Shown: positions 17,676-27,238, counted from the stretch's first letter. The stretch: DNA of 64,000 bases from Pseudobutyrivibrio ruminis HUN009 (GCF_000703005.1 NZ_JNLH01000001.1:1419001-1483000), one strand, 5' to 3'. Program-made: numbers and translations. The notes: generated by a model not told the origin, from the letters alone.

Positions 17676-19933
17676 TATAGTGCCTCGTGGCAAGTACGTG
17701 CAATAACGTCGAGCTGCTGCTCTTTTGTTAAGTCGATGAACTTAACAGCGTATCCAGATACACGGATTGTGAAGTTAGCGTACTCTGGCTTCTCTGGATG
17801 CTCCATAGCATCGATAAGCTTTTCTTTGCCGAATACGTTAACGTTGAGGTGATGAGCACCCTGATCGAAGTATCCGTCAAGTACGTTAACAAGGTTGTTA
17901 ACACGCTCTTCCTCTGAGTGTCCGAGGGCACCTGGGTTGATTGTCTGTGTATTAGAGATTCCGTCAAGTGCTTCTTCATATGGAAGCTTAGCAACTGAGT
18001 TAAGTGAAGCAACAAGACCGTTCTTCTCTGCACCATATGCTGGGTTAGCACCAGGTGAAAGTGGCTCGCCTGCTGGTCTTCCGTCTGGAAGAGCACCTGT
18101 AGCCTTACCATATACAACGTTTGATGTAATTGTAAGGATAGAAGTTGTAGGCTCTGAATCTCTGTATGTGTGGATGTGACGAAGCTTAGTCATGAATGTT
18201 CTAAGAAGCCATACAGCAATCTCATCAGCTCTGTCATCATCGTTACCGTAACGTGGGAAGTCACCCTCGATTTCGAAATCCTTTGTGATTCCGTCCTCAT
18301 CACGGATAGCCTTAACCTTTGCGTACTTGATAGCTGAAAGTGAATCTACACAGTGTGAGAAACCAGCGATACCTGTAGCAAATGAACGGCGTACGTGTGT
18401 ATCAATAAGTGCCATCTGGCAAACTTCATAGTAGTACTTATCGTGCATGTAGTGAATCATGTTGAGTGCTCCAACATACATGTGAGCTAACCAATCCATC
18501 ATCTGATCAAACTTGTGCATAACCTCATCGTAATCAAGGTACTCAGATGTGATAGGTGTGTACTCAGGACCAACCTGCTCATGTGACTTCTCATCAATAC
18601 CACCGTTGATAGCGTAAAGAAGACACTTAGCAAGGTTTGCACGAGCACCGAAGAACTGAAGCTCCTTACCTGTCTCTGTAGCAGATACACAGCAGCAGAT
18701 TGAGTAATCATCGCCCCATGTAACTCTCATAACATCATCGTTCTCATACTGGATAGAAGATGTGTTTACAGAAATCTTTGCAGCGTACTTCTTGAAGTTT
18801 TCAGGAAGACGGCTAGAGTACATAACTGTAAGGTTTGGCTCTGGTGAAGGTCCCATGTTTTCAAGTGTGTGAAGGAATCTGTAGCAAGTCTTTGTAACCT
18901 GGTGGCGTCCATCAAGACCGATACCACCAACTTCAAGAGTTGCCCAAACTGGGTCACCTGAGAATAACTGGTTGTAAGACTCGATACGTGCAAACTTAAC
19001 CATACGGCACTTCATTGTAAAGTGATCAATGATTTCCTGTGCCTCAGACTCTGTGATAACACCATTTGCAAGGTCACGTGTCATGTAGATATCAAGGAAT
19101 GTAGAAACACGGCCTACTGACATAGCAGCGCCGTTCTGAGTCTTGATAGCTGCAAGGTAACCGAAGTATAACCACTGAGCAGCCTCCTTAGCGTTTGCAG
19201 CTGGCTTAGAAATATCAAAGCCGTAAGAAGCAGCCATTTCCTTCATGCCCTTAAGAGCATTGATCTGGTCTGTGATTTCCTCGCGAAGCTGGAAGTCATA
19301 ACGTCTCATACCCTGACGATTTGTGTTTGCAAAGTCAATCTGTTTCTTTTCGATAAGGTAATCGATACCGTAAAGAGCAACTCTTCTGTAATCGCCTACG
19401 ATACGACCACGGCCGTATGTATCAGGAAGACCTGTAAGAATTTTATTGTGACGAGCTTTCAAAATCTCTGGTGTGTAGATATCGAAAACTCCCTGATTGT
19501 GTGTCTTGTGATAAACAGTAAAGATTTCGTGAAGCTTCTCGCTTGGCTCATAACCGTACATTCTGCAAGACTGCTCAGCCATTTTAATACCACCGTATGG
19601 CATGAAAGCTCTCTTAAGAGGCTTGTCTGTCTGAAGACCAACGATCTTTTCAAGATCCTTTGTATCCTCTGAGATGTAACCTGGACCATAAGAAGTAAGA
19701 GAAGAAACAATTTCTGTCTCCATGTCTAAAACGCCGCCCTTAGCACGCTCAGCTGCCTGAAGTTCCTGAAGCTTACCCCAAAGTGTGTTAGTAGCATCTG
19801 TAGGACCTGCTAAGAAAGACTCATCTCCATCATAAGGAGTGTAGTTGTTCTGGATGAAGTCACGTACGTTAACGTTATCTTTCCAAACGCGACCGACGAA
19901 ACCATTCCATTGTGCGAAATCATGATTTGCCAT
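17675..19933 (-). CDS. pflB: Formate acetyltransferase (pyruvate formate-lyase)
   Basis: This enzyme splits pyruvate with CoA into acetyl-CoA and formate, the main fermentative pyruvate step here. At 752 residues it is full length. The catalytic cysteines are in SICCCVSATETG near residue 412, with three consecutive Cys. The glycyl-radical motif RVSGYAV is near residue 726. GGGAAAC precedes the ATG. Codon choice is strongly biased (GTA, CTT, AAC, CGT), as in highly expressed genes. A structured leader lies upstream. Confidence 0.96.
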   Translation of the reverse strand: MANHDFAQWNGFVGRVWKDNVNVRDFIQNNYTPYDGDESFLAGPTDATNTLWGKLQELQAAERAKGGVLDMETEIVSSLTSYGPGYISEDTKDLEKIVGLQTDKPLKRAFMPYGGIKMAEQSCRMYGYEPSEKLHEIFTVYHKTHNQGVFDIYTPEILKARHNKILTGLPDTYGRGRIVGDYRRVALYGIDYLIEKKQIDFANTNRQGMRRYDFQLREEITDQINALKGMKEMAASYGFDISKPAANAKEAAQWLYFGYLAAIKTQNGAAMSVGRVSTFLDIYMTRDLANGVITESEAQEIIDHFTMKCRMVKFARIESYNQLFSGDPVWATLEVGGIGLDGRHQVTKTCYRFLHTLENMGPSPEPNLTVMYSSRLPENFKKYAAKISVNTSSIQYENDDVMRVTWGDDYSICCCVSATETGKELQFFGARANLAKCLLYAINGGIDEKSHEQVGPEYTPITSEYLDYDEVMHKFDQMMDWLAHMYVGALNMIHYMHDKYYYEVCQMALIDTHVRRSFATGIAGFSHCVDSLSAIKYAKVKAIRDEDGITKDFEIEGDFPRYGNDDDRADEIAVWLLRTFMTKLRHIHTYRDSEPTTSILTITSNVVYGKATGALPDGRPAGEPLSPGANPAYGAEKNGLVASLNSVAKLPYEEALDGISNTQTINPGALGHSEEERVNNLVNVLDGYFDQGAHHLNVNVFGKEKLIDAMEHPEKPEYANFTIRVSGYAVKFIDLTKEQQLDVIARTCHEAL

Positions 19934-19981
19934 TGATTTGTTTCCCTTTCTGTTTATAAAAATATAAAAATTTATAGTTCT

Positions 19982-20064
19982 GTTTGTAAGCTAGGTGGAA
20001 GCCTTACAAACGCCGGCTAGTGGGGTTATATTAGCCACAAATCGGACAGTTAGTTGCGTCTAAC
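19982..20064 (-). promoter_or_regulatory. Structured 5' leader of pflB with three hairpins
   Basis: Three stems lie between pflB and a likely promoter near 20085: GTTTGTAAG/CTTACAAAC (19982-19990 and 20003-20011), GGCTA/TAGCC (20015-20019 and 20032-20036) and GTTAG/CTAAC (20049-20053 and 20060-20064). None is followed by a T-run. No known riboswitch consensus is evident. The rest of 19934-20250 holds only the divergent promoter of the exonuclease gene. Confidence 0.45.
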
Positions 20065-20186
20065 ATTCTAGCCTTTAATAATATACCATAGGAGTGATAA
20101 AAAATTCACAATGTACTCAAATAAAAACATTTTTTCGGTGTATTTCTACAAAAACATATTGTACGTAACTAATAATAGATGCCGTT

Positions 20187-20215
20187 TTGTATAGTAGAGT
20201 TTTTTTTGGTACAAT
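20187..20215 (+). promoter_or_regulatory. Promoter of the exonuclease gene
   Basis: TTGTAT (20187-20192) and TACAAT (20210-20215) are 17 bases apart, 35 bases before the chosen start. Confidence 0.65.
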
Positions 20216-20250
20216 GAATTCACATTAATTTACAAAGTTTGGAGATAAAT

Positions 20251-21141
20251 TTGGCTACAAATAATACAAGTACAAAAAACAAAGTAAAAGGGCCTAGTCA
20301 GACTGCTCCTGCAGGATACAAAGGCAAGAATCAGGCATTCCTTGATGCGGAATATCTTAGCGCGAGATATAAAAAGAGTTCCATCGAGGATGTTATTTCA
20401 GTGGGCGTAATTATTACAAATCCAGCCCATGAGGAGCTTGATAGATTCTACTCAACAGTTCAGCTAAGACCTGGCCATAAATTACCGTCACTTATTACTG
20501 AGCTCACAGGTCTTACAAATGAAGATTTAGAGGACGCCCCAGCCTATGAGGACGTTATGACTGAGCTTATCACCCGCATACGAAAGTTCCAGGTTGGAAA
20601 AATCTGTGTTTGGGGTGGAGATAAAAACAGTTTTCAAAGGGACTACGAATCTAGAAATCTGGAAAAGCCTCTCAAGAGAAGTGTTGCAAAGTTTATAAGC
20701 ACTTTTGATAATATTCAAAAAGAAGTCAGCTTGGATGTTACTGGAGGCTTAGATGCTAATCTTTCTCTGGCAGATATGAAAACAATCTGTGGACTTGGCG
20801 GTCATGTGGAGCATAACGCACTTGCAGATGCTGAAGATATGCTTAACTGCATCAGAATCATTGAACAGGATAAGATGAAGTACGATGGGGTACGAGCAGC
20901 TGAATATAAAAAGTTCAGAGGCGAATACGTTAAAAATAGAAGCTTTGGCGATGTGGAAGAGGATGATGAGCTAATCATCGATTCTAAGATAGGCAATGAT
21001 TTCTTGGAAGAATTAAAGAGCAAAGGCTTCCACGAGAATCCAAAGACAAAAGCATTTATGGATGATTTAGGATTCTTACTTGGTCAGGGGAATGTATACA
21101 TGGGTACATTCTCAGAGATGATGGAAGAAAAAAATATGTAA
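20251..21141 (+). CDS. DnaQ-like 3'-5' exonuclease domain protein
   Basis: This protein has an RNase T / DNA polymerase III epsilon-type exonuclease fold. FLDAEYL supplies the first catalytic DxE acids near residue 32, VWGGDKNSF lies in the middle, and HNALADAEDML provides the DEDDh histidine and last aspartate near residue 190. The C-terminal 90 residues have no recognised domain. I take TTG 20251 as start because GGAG (20241-20244) lies six bases before it; the in-frame TTG at 20239 overlaps that site. A DNA or RNA substrate cannot be distinguished. Confidence 0.8.
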   Translation: MATNNTSTKNKVKGPSQTAPAGYKGKNQAFLDAEYLSARYKKSSIEDVISVGVIITNPAHEELDRFYSTVQLRPGHKLPSLITELTGLTNEDLEDAPAYEDVMTELITRIRKFQVGKICVWGGDKNSFQRDYESRNLEKPLKRSVAKFISTFDNIQKEVSLDVTGGLDANLSLADMKTICGLGGHVEHNALADAEDMLNCIRIIEQDKMKYDGVRAAEYKKFRGEYVKNRSFGDVEEDDELIIDSKIGNDFLEELKSKGFHENPKTKAFMDDLGFLLGQGNVYMGTFSEMMEEKNM

Positions 21142-21145
21142 AAAT

Positions 21146-21185
21146 AAAAGCTGATGCTATTGATTTGGCATCAGCTTATTTTTTA
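21146..21185. terminator. Bidirectional terminator between exonuclease and lipoprotein genes
   Basis: AAGCTGATGC (21148-21157) pairs with GCATCAGCTT (21168-21177). T-rich sequence follows on the plus strand and an A-run precedes it, so both convergent genes can end here. Confidence 0.85.
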
Positions 21186-21833
21186 TTTATCTTTTTCGGT
21201 TGATGTAGAATTGAATGTAAGAGATAGCTCTGTGCCGGTATCGGTTGTTGCACTAACTGTGATAGTGCCATCTTCTGCAAGGGTGGCAGTGCCTAACTCT
21301 ATTTCGTTGTTATCGCCACTTGTTATAAAGATAACGGAATCTTTTGTGACTTCGTATGTTCCAGTAATGGTTTCATCTTTAAACTTTTGATCAAGTGAAT
21401 CCATGGAAGATGTAAGTGAAGCTGTCATTTGATTTGTTAAGTCTGTAATGAAAGCATCTGCAGATTCATATCCCATGAACTGGGCACGCTCATTTGTAAG
21501 CTCAGCCCTGGAAAGTCCTTCAGCAGCAAGAATATTATCAAGGATTGCTGTCATGTTGTTTGTGACAATATCGGAAAACTCGGTTTTGAAATTTGAAGGA
21601 TCAAGCTCCATTGTGTAGTTGTGTTCCTCATCAAGTGAAAGCTTAACTCCTAGAGTGAGTGAGCTGATATCTATTCCCATTTCAGCCATATAAGTGGTTG
21701 TTTCTGGGTCTACTAGGTCTACAACATTGACTGTTGAAGTATATTCTCCTGAAATATTCTTTTCTCCACAACCTGTAAGTGTGGTAGCAGCAATAATAAC
21801 TGTGGAAAGAATAAATGCCAGTTTCTTACGCAT
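21183..21833 (-). CDS. Hypothetical lipoprotein
   Basis: This 216-residue protein has a signal peptide with lipobox LTGC near residues 19-22 and should be anchored on the outer face of the membrane. The mature part begins GEKNISGEYTSTVNVVDLVDP and is rich in Thr, Ser and Asp; its C-terminal half reads like the short beta strands of lipocalin-like DUF folds (TGTYEVTKDSVIFITSG). I cannot assign a family or function. It is convergent with the exonuclease gene and has no operon partner. Confidence 0.75.
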   Translation of the reverse strand: MRKKLAFILSTVIIAATTLTGCGEKNISGEYTSTVNVVDLVDPETTTYMAEMGIDISSLTLGVKLSLDEEHNYTMELDPSNFKTEFSDIVTNNMTAILDNILAAEGLSRAELTNERAQFMGYESADAFITDLTNQMTASLTSSMDSLDQKFKDETITGTYEVTKDSVIFITSGDNNEIELGTATLAEDGTITVSATTDTGTELSLTFNSTSTEKDK

Positions 21834-21978
21834 GTTTTACTCCCTGTCTCAAAAATGTGAATTATTATTTATAGAAGTGAGTCTAGCATAACAATTAAAA
21901 AATGTAAATCACTAGGAATCAGGGGAAAATTGGAGTATATTAATAAACGACTGATTCTATATTTGTAAGGAGATTTTT

Positions 21979-22554
21979 ATGGGAAAACAAAGGTGGAAAG
22001 CAGGCAATATGATTTATCCACTTCCAGCTGTAATGATTACATGCCGAGATAAGGAAGGGAATGATAATGTGTTTACTGTTGCATGGACAGGAACAGTTTG
22101 TACCAATCCTCCTATGGCATACATTTCAGTTAGGCCTAGCAGATACTCATACAATATGATAAAAGAGACAGGTGAATTTGTAATCAACTTGACTACAGAG
22201 GAGCTTGCATTTGCTACAGATTTCTGTGGTGTCAAAAGCGGTAGGGATGTAGACAAGTTTGAAGCTTGCGGCCTTCACAAGGAAATGGCAGATGAAGTCA
22301 ATGTCCCTATGCTGGTTGAATCGCCAGTCAACATCGAATGTAGAGTCCGAGAAGCGCATGAATATGGTAGCCATACTATGTTCGTTGCAGATGTTCTTGC
22401 TGTGCACGCAGATGAGAAATATATGAATGAAACAGGAAAGTTCCAACTTGAAGAATCAGACCCATTGGCATACTGCCATGGCACATATTTTGGTCTTACT
22501 AATCCAAAGGGTACCTTTGGATATTCAATAAAGAAAGAAGGAAAGAAAAAATGA
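21979..22554 (+). CDS. Flavin reductase family protein (flavoredoxin-like)
   Basis: This is an FMN-binding split-barrel protein; family members reduce flavin or carry electrons. Diagnostic segments are YPLPAVMITCRD near the start, TVAWTGTVCTNPPMAYISVRP and GEFVINLTTEELA. It is 191 residues, full length, with GGAGATTTTT before the ATG. Its stop overlaps the start of the M18 peptidase (ATGA), so the two are coupled, although a functional link is not obvious. Confidence 0.85.
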   Translation: MGKQRWKAGNMIYPLPAVMITCRDKEGNDNVFTVAWTGTVCTNPPMAYISVRPSRYSYNMIKETGEFVINLTTEELAFATDFCGVKSGRDVDKFEACGLHKEMADEVNVPMLVESPVNIECRVREAHEYGSHTMFVADVLAVHADEKYMNETGKFQLEESDPLAYCHGTYFGLTNPKGTFGYSIKKEGKKK

Positions 22555-23855
22555 ACAAAACAGTAAAAGGATTATTTGAATTTATAGAGGAGAGCCCATC
22601 TCAGTTCCACGTAGTGGCAAACGAAAGACAGAGATTTTTAGATGCTGGTTTCGTAGAGTTAAACGAAGCAAAAGAGTGGAAAATCGAGCTTGGCAAGAAC
22701 TATTTCGTTACAAGAAATGGCTCATCAATTCTTGCATTTAGAATGCCTAAGGATTCTCTTAAGAGCTTTATGATTATGGCTTCACACAGCGATTCACCAA
22801 CATTCAGAATCAAAGAGCAGCCAGAAATGAAAGAGGGCCACTATGTAAAGCTTAACACAGAAAAGTATGGCGGAATGCTTATGGCTCCTTGGTTCGACAG
22901 ACCACTTTCAATTGCTGGTCGTGTTATTGTCAGAAGCAAAAATGGTATCGAAACAAAGCTTATCGATTTTGACAGAGACCTTTGTATGCTTCCTTCACTT
23001 GCAATCCACATGAACAGAGAAGCAAACGATGGCTACAAATACAATCCACAGAAGGATTTACTTCCACTTGTATCTATGGATGAAAACTTTAATCTTAAAA
23101 AGCTTGTTGCAGCAGAGCTTTCAGTTAAGGAAGATGAAATCTTAGGATCTGACCTATTCCTTTACAACAGAGAGCCAGGTAAAGTTTGGGGTGCAGACGA
23201 GGAATTCATTTCAATCAGAAGACTTGATGACCTTCAGTGCTCATACAGCTCAATGATGGGACTTCTTGCAGCAAAGAATTCTGCTACAGCTGCTCAGATT
23301 CACGTAACATTTGATAATGAAGAGGTTGGAAGTGGCACAAAGCAGGGTGCAGATTCAACTTTCTTATATGATACTTTGGTTCGCATCAATGAGGCTATGG
23401 GTGGCAACAATTCTAGCCTTCTTACAGCAATTGCTAATTCATTCATGGTTTCAGCAGATAATGCTCATGCATTACATCCAAACTATGCAGAAAAGAGTGA
23501 CCCAACAAACAAAGTTTATATGAACGAGGGTGTTGTAATTAAGTTCAATGCAAATCAGAAATACATGACAGATGGTTTAGCTTTTGGTATCTTCACAGAA
23601 ATGTGCAACAAGGCAAAGGTTCCATATCAGACATTTGTAAACCGTTCAGATGTAGCTGGTGGCTCAACACTTGGCAACATTTCAAACGCCCATGTTTCAA
23701 TCAATGGTGTTGATATTGGATTAGCTCAGCTTGCTATGCATTCACCATATGAAACAGCAGGTGTGAAAGATACCGAATATTTGCTTAAAATTGCTACGAA
23801 ATTTTACGAAACAGTCATTGAAAATGTTTCAGGCTCAGATTATACTTTAGATTAA
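22551..23855 (+). CDS. apeB: M18 family aminopeptidase
   Basis: This is a zinc aminopeptidase of the aspartyl-aminopeptidase type, releasing N-terminal residues from peptides inside the cell. Metal ligands are visible in MIMASHSDSPTF (near residue 80), HVTFDNEEVGSGT (near residue 260), VSADNAHALHPNY and, at the C-terminus, LAMHSPYETAG. It is 434 residues, the usual size. It could help use the peptides imported by OPT-type transporters. Confidence 0.9.
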   Translation: MNKTVKGLFEFIEESPSQFHVVANERQRFLDAGFVELNEAKEWKIELGKNYFVTRNGSSILAFRMPKDSLKSFMIMASHSDSPTFRIKEQPEMKEGHYVKLNTEKYGGMLMAPWFDRPLSIAGRVIVRSKNGIETKLIDFDRDLCMLPSLAIHMNREANDGYKYNPQKDLLPLVSMDENFNLKKLVAAELSVKEDEILGSDLFLYNREPGKVWGADEEFISIRRLDDLQCSYSSMMGLLAAKNSATAAQIHVTFDNEEVGSGTKQGADSTFLYDTLVRINEAMGGNNSSLLTAIANSFMVSADNAHALHPNYAEKSDPTNKVYMNEGVVIKFNANQKYMTDGLAFGIFTEMCNKAKVPYQTFVNRSDVAGGSTLGNISNAHVSINGVDIGLAQLAMHSPYETAGVKDTEYLLKIATKFYETVIENVSGSDYTLD

Positions 23856-23903
23856 TTTTTGAAGGCTTTGACACATTTATATTGACACTTGGGGGAAAAT
23901 GAG

Positions 23904-24692
23904 ATGAAATTCAGACCATGCATTGACATTCACAACGGTAAGGTAAAGCAAATTGTTGGTTCAACTATTTCAGATTTGGGGAAATTGGATGGTCAGCCAA
24001 AGGAGAATTTTGTGGCAGATAAAGGTGCAGATTTTTTTGCAAATCTTTATAAGTCGGATAATCTTAGAGGCGGACACATCATCAATCTGAATATGAAAGG
24101 TACACCAGAGTACGACGCATCTAAAGAAGAAGCGCTTAAAGCTCTTAAAGCATTCCCTGGAGGAATGCAATATGGCGGCGGAGTAGATGATAAAAACGCA
24201 AAAGAATTTATAACTGCAGGAGCTAGCCATGTAATTGTCACCTCTTATGTTTTTAATGATGGAAGAGTTGACTTTGATGCATTGAAACGTATATCAGAGG
24301 CTGTAGGAAGAGAGCATTTGGTTCTGGATTTATCTTGTACCAGAATAGATGATAAATATGTCATTGTTACAGACAGATGGCAGAAGGTTTCAAAGGAAGT
24401 TATTACATACAATTTCCTTGATAGACTTGCAAAATACTGCGATGAGTTCTTGATTCATGCAGCAGATGTGGAGGGAAGACAAAATGGCATTGATAGAGAT
24501 TTAGTTGGATTTTTATCTCGTTACAAACGTGTTCCAATTACATATGCAGGCGGAGTATCGGATTATGGCGACATAGAGCTCATTAGCTATCTATCTGATA
24601 ATAATATGGATTTCACAGTAGGCTCATGCCTGGATTTATTCGGCGGAGATTTATCCTACGAACGAATAGTGAAACGAATTGTAACTAGGTAA
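23904..24692 (+). CDS. hisA: Phosphoribosylformimino-AICAR-P isomerase, eukaryotic type
   Basis: This enzyme carries out the fourth step of histidine synthesis. The sequence follows the fungal/plant form rather than bacterial HisA: CIDIHNGKVKQIVG at the N-terminus, NLYKSDNLRGGHIINL, LVLDLSCTRID, EFLIHAADVEG and VGSCLDLFGG. The 262-residue length fits. I use ATG 23904 as start, behind GGGGGAAAATGAG. It is not in a his operon; neighbours are a peptidase and dapL. Confidence 0.87.
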   Translation: MKFRPCIDIHNGKVKQIVGSTISDLGKLDGQPKENFVADKGADFFANLYKSDNLRGGHIINLNMKGTPEYDASKEEALKALKAFPGGMQYGGGVDDKNAKEFITAGASHVIVTSYVFNDGRVDFDALKRISEAVGREHLVLDLSCTRIDDKYVIVTDRWQKVSKEVITYNFLDRLAKYCDEFLIHAADVEGRQNGIDRDLVGFLSRYKRVPITYAGGVSDYGDIELISYLSDNNMDFTVGSCLDLFGGDLSYERIVKRIVTR

Positions 24693-24715
24693 TTAGGCAA
24701 CAAAGGAAGGTACTC

Positions 24716-25930
24716 ATGTTTAAAGTAAACACTAATTTTCAAAAACTCCCTGGCAGCTATCTATTCTCTACAATTGCTAAAAAAGTAGCTGCATACCAAG
24801 AAGCTAATCCAAATGCAGATATTATCAGACTTGGTATTGGCGATGTTACTCAACCAATTGCACCAGCTATGATTAACGCGCTTCACAGTGCAGTTGATGA
24901 AATGGGAGACGCTAAAACCTTCCATGGCTATGCTCCTGATTTGGGATATCCATTCCTTCGCGAAACTATTGCAAAAAACGATTATCAGAGCAGAGGTTGT
25001 GATATTTCATCAGATGAGATTTTTGTTTCAGATGGTGCTAAATCAGATTCAGCTGATATACAGGAGTTATTTGCAGCAGATGTTAAAATCGCAGTTTGCG
25101 ATCCTGTTTACCCAGTATATGTAGATTCAAATGTTATGGCAGGTCGATGTGGTACATACGATGCCACTCTTGGTAAATGGTCAGACCTTATCTACATGCC
25201 TACAACAGCTGAAAATAATTTTGTTCCAGAATTTCCAAAGGAGACACCAGATGTAATTTATCTTTGTCTTCCAAACAATCCAACAGGTACAACTCTTACA
25301 AAGGGTCAGCTTCAGCTTTGGGTTGATTATGCAAATAAAAATAAATGCCTAATCATTTTTGATGCGGCATACGAAGCATATATTTCAGAGGAGGATGTTC
25401 CTCACTCTATCTATGAATGTACTGGTGCAAAGACATGTGCAATCGAGATTCATTCATTCTCGAAGAATGCAGGCTTTACTGGCGTTCGTTTGGGCTACAC
25501 AGTAGTGCCAAAGGATCTTGTTTATGATGGAATTTCGCTTAATGGCATGTGGGCTCGTCGTCATGGAACAAAGTTCAACGGCGCTCCTTACATCATCCAG
25601 CGAGCAGGTGAGGCAGTTTATTCAGCAGAAGGTCAGGCCCAAATCAAGCAGCAGGTTAGCTTCTACATGAATAATGCAAAGACAATCTACACTGGTCTTA
25701 AGGATGCTGGATATCAGGTATATGGCGGAGTTAACGCTCCTTATATTTGGTTAAAAACACCTGACAATATGACATCATGGGATTTCTTTGATTATCTTCT
25801 TGAGAATGTTCAGATTGTTGGAACACCAGGTGCTGGCTTTGGACCATCAGGTGAGGGCTACTTCAGACTTACTGCATTTGGTTCAGCTGAAAATACAGTT
25901 AGAGCTATTGAGCGAATCAAAAACTTATAA
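24716..25930 (+). CDS. dapL: LL-diaminopimelate aminotransferase
   Basis: This PLP enzyme makes LL-diaminopimelate directly from tetrahydrodipicolinate, bypassing the acylated route to lysine and peptidoglycan. The N-terminus (FKVNTNFQKLPGSYLFSTI), IRLGIGDVTQPI, CLPNNPTGT and the PLP-lysine segment EIHSFSKNAGFTG near residue 245 are those of DapL. It is 404 residues, full length. GGAAGG precedes the ATG. It serves the same pathway as lysC at 4783. Confidence 0.93.
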   Translation: MFKVNTNFQKLPGSYLFSTIAKKVAAYQEANPNADIIRLGIGDVTQPIAPAMINALHSAVDEMGDAKTFHGYAPDLGYPFLRETIAKNDYQSRGCDISSDEIFVSDGAKSDSADIQELFAADVKIAVCDPVYPVYVDSNVMAGRCGTYDATLGKWSDLIYMPTTAENNFVPEFPKETPDVIYLCLPNNPTGTTLTKGQLQLWVDYANKNKCLIIFDAAYEAYISEEDVPHSIYECTGAKTCAIEIHSFSKNAGFTGVRLGYTVVPKDLVYDGISLNGMWARRHGTKFNGAPYIIQRAGEAVYSAEGQAQIKQQVSFYMNNAKTIYTGLKDAGYQVYGGVNAPYIWLKTPDNMTSWDFFDYLLENVQIVGTPGAGFGPSGEGYFRLTAFGSAENTVRAIERIKNL

Positions 25931-25932
25931 AT

Positions 25933-27000
25933 ATGGTTAATACTAAGTATGAACTAATAATTAAAGATATAAAAAAGGCAATCAATTCCGGCAAATATGG
26001 GGTGGATGAAAAGATTGCATCGGAAAACGAGTTGGCTGCAAAGTATGGCGTTAGTAGACAGACCGTGCGCAAGGCTATTGGTCAGCTTATATCTGAGGGC
26101 TATCTTTATGCACGTCATGGAAGCGGAACTTTTGTTGCACGTCCTAAAATAAAAAGAGGCCACAGCAAGAATATTGCTGTGGTTTCAACTTACATGTCGG
26201 ATTATATTTTCCCGAGGGTAATCCAGGGCATCAATCAGGTGCTTGATGAAAATGGTTATAGTATCCTTCTTAAGACTACCAATAATTCCCGCAAGGGTGA
26301 GGCCTGGTGTATGGAGGAGCTTTTATCAAAAAACATCGATGGCATGATTATTGAACCTAGCCAAAGTGCCATTAGCTGCCAACATCAGGTTTTATATGAA
26401 CAAATGGATGCCATGGGAATCCCTTATGTGTTTATTCAGGGTTGTTACGAGGCTATGATGGATAGGCCTTATGTAATGCTTGACGATGTGGAAGGCGGTA
26501 AGCTTATTACAGAACATTTGCTTAACCTTGGACATCGCCAGATTGCTGGTATTTTTAAGGCGGATGATATTCAAGGCATTCTCCGACACAAGGGATATGT
26601 AAAAGCGTTGGCTTCTGCAGGTGTAGCCTATGATCCGGATTTAGTTGTGTGGTATCACACAAAGGACAAAACTACAAAGCCGATGGAAGGGCTTCTCAGA
26701 ATTTTTGAAAATGGAATTCCTTGTCATGGAGTGGTTTGCTACAACGATGAGATTGCTGCAGATGTAATTAAGGGCTTGACCAACATAGGCAGAAATGTTC
26801 CTCATGACATATCAGTGACGGGCTTTGACAATTCCTTGCTTGCTCACAGTAAAGGAATTACCACCATTGCACATCCCCAGGAAGAGCTTGGGAAGAAAGC
26901 AGCCCAGACGCTTCTTGGGCTTATCGATGGAAGCATTTCAAAAAAAGAAGCTCACATATTATTGGAGCCAAAAGTAATAGAAAGAAAATCTTGTTTTTAA
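25933..27000 (+). CDS. araR: GntR-type HTH / LacI-type sensor regulator (AraR-like)
   Basis: This repressor joins an N-terminal GntR winged helix (about 1-70, ENELAAKYGVSRQTVRKAIGQL and ARHGSGTFV) to a C-terminal periplasmic-binding-like sugar sensor (IAVVSTYMSDYIFPRVIQGI, GVVCYNDEIAADVIKGL, VTGFDNSLLA). This is the architecture of AraR, the arabinose repressor; a different sugar is possible. It starts two bases after the dapL stop without a visible ribosome-binding site, so it probably relies on coupling. No arabinose genes are adjacent. Confidence 0.82.
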   Translation: MVNTKYELIIKDIKKAINSGKYGVDEKIASENELAAKYGVSRQTVRKAIGQLISEGYLYARHGSGTFVARPKIKRGHSKNIAVVSTYMSDYIFPRVIQGINQVLDENGYSILLKTTNNSRKGEAWCMEELLSKNIDGMIIEPSQSAISCQHQVLYEQMDAMGIPYVFIQGCYEAMMDRPYVMLDDVEGGKLITEHLLNLGHRQIAGIFKADDIQGILRHKGYVKALASAGVAYDPDLVVWYHTKDKTTKPMEGLLRIFENGIPCHGVVCYNDEIAADVIKGLTNIGRNVPHDISVTGFDNSLLAHSKGITTIAHPQEELGKKAAQTLLGLIDGSISKKEAHILLEPKVIERKSCF

Positions 27001-27005
27001 GCAGT

Positions 27006-27036
27006 AAAAAAGACGCCGGCGGGGCGTCTTTTTTAA
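27006..27036 (+). terminator. Terminator of the hisA-dapL-araR set
   Basis: AAAAAAGACGCC pairs with GGCGTCTTTTTT around a short GC-rich loop. Confidence 0.92.
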
Positions 27037-27053
27037 AAAGGGAGAATAATGTT

Positions 27054-27092
27054 ATGAAAAAAATGGTTCATCGCTTCTGTCTTGCGATGTAA
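27054..27092 (+). CDS. Possible 12-residue leader peptide
   Basis: ATG 27054 opens MKKMVHRFCLAM followed by a stop, with GGGAG nine bases upstream, directly after the araR terminator. The coding stretch contains the inverted repeat CATCGC/GCGATG (27069-27074, 27084-27089). The next plus-strand gene is 600 bases away, so no regulated target is evident. This could be chance. Confidence 0.25.
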   Translation: MKKMVHRFCLAM

Positions 27093-27238
27093 TTATAATA
27101 CAATCAATTTCTGAACGAACAATGGAAAATATGTGAATAAAGAATGCAAAATAAAAATAGTATTTGTGAATTGCTAACCGCTGGTGTGAAATAATAGAAA
27201 TATGTTAATGCATGTAACTAAATACTCTGCAAACAAAT

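Noticed and set aside
19934..20100. ZTP (pfl) riboswitch before pflB
   Set aside because: The conserved CCGCC and GGGC core elements of that class are not present; only unrelated hairpins are seen.
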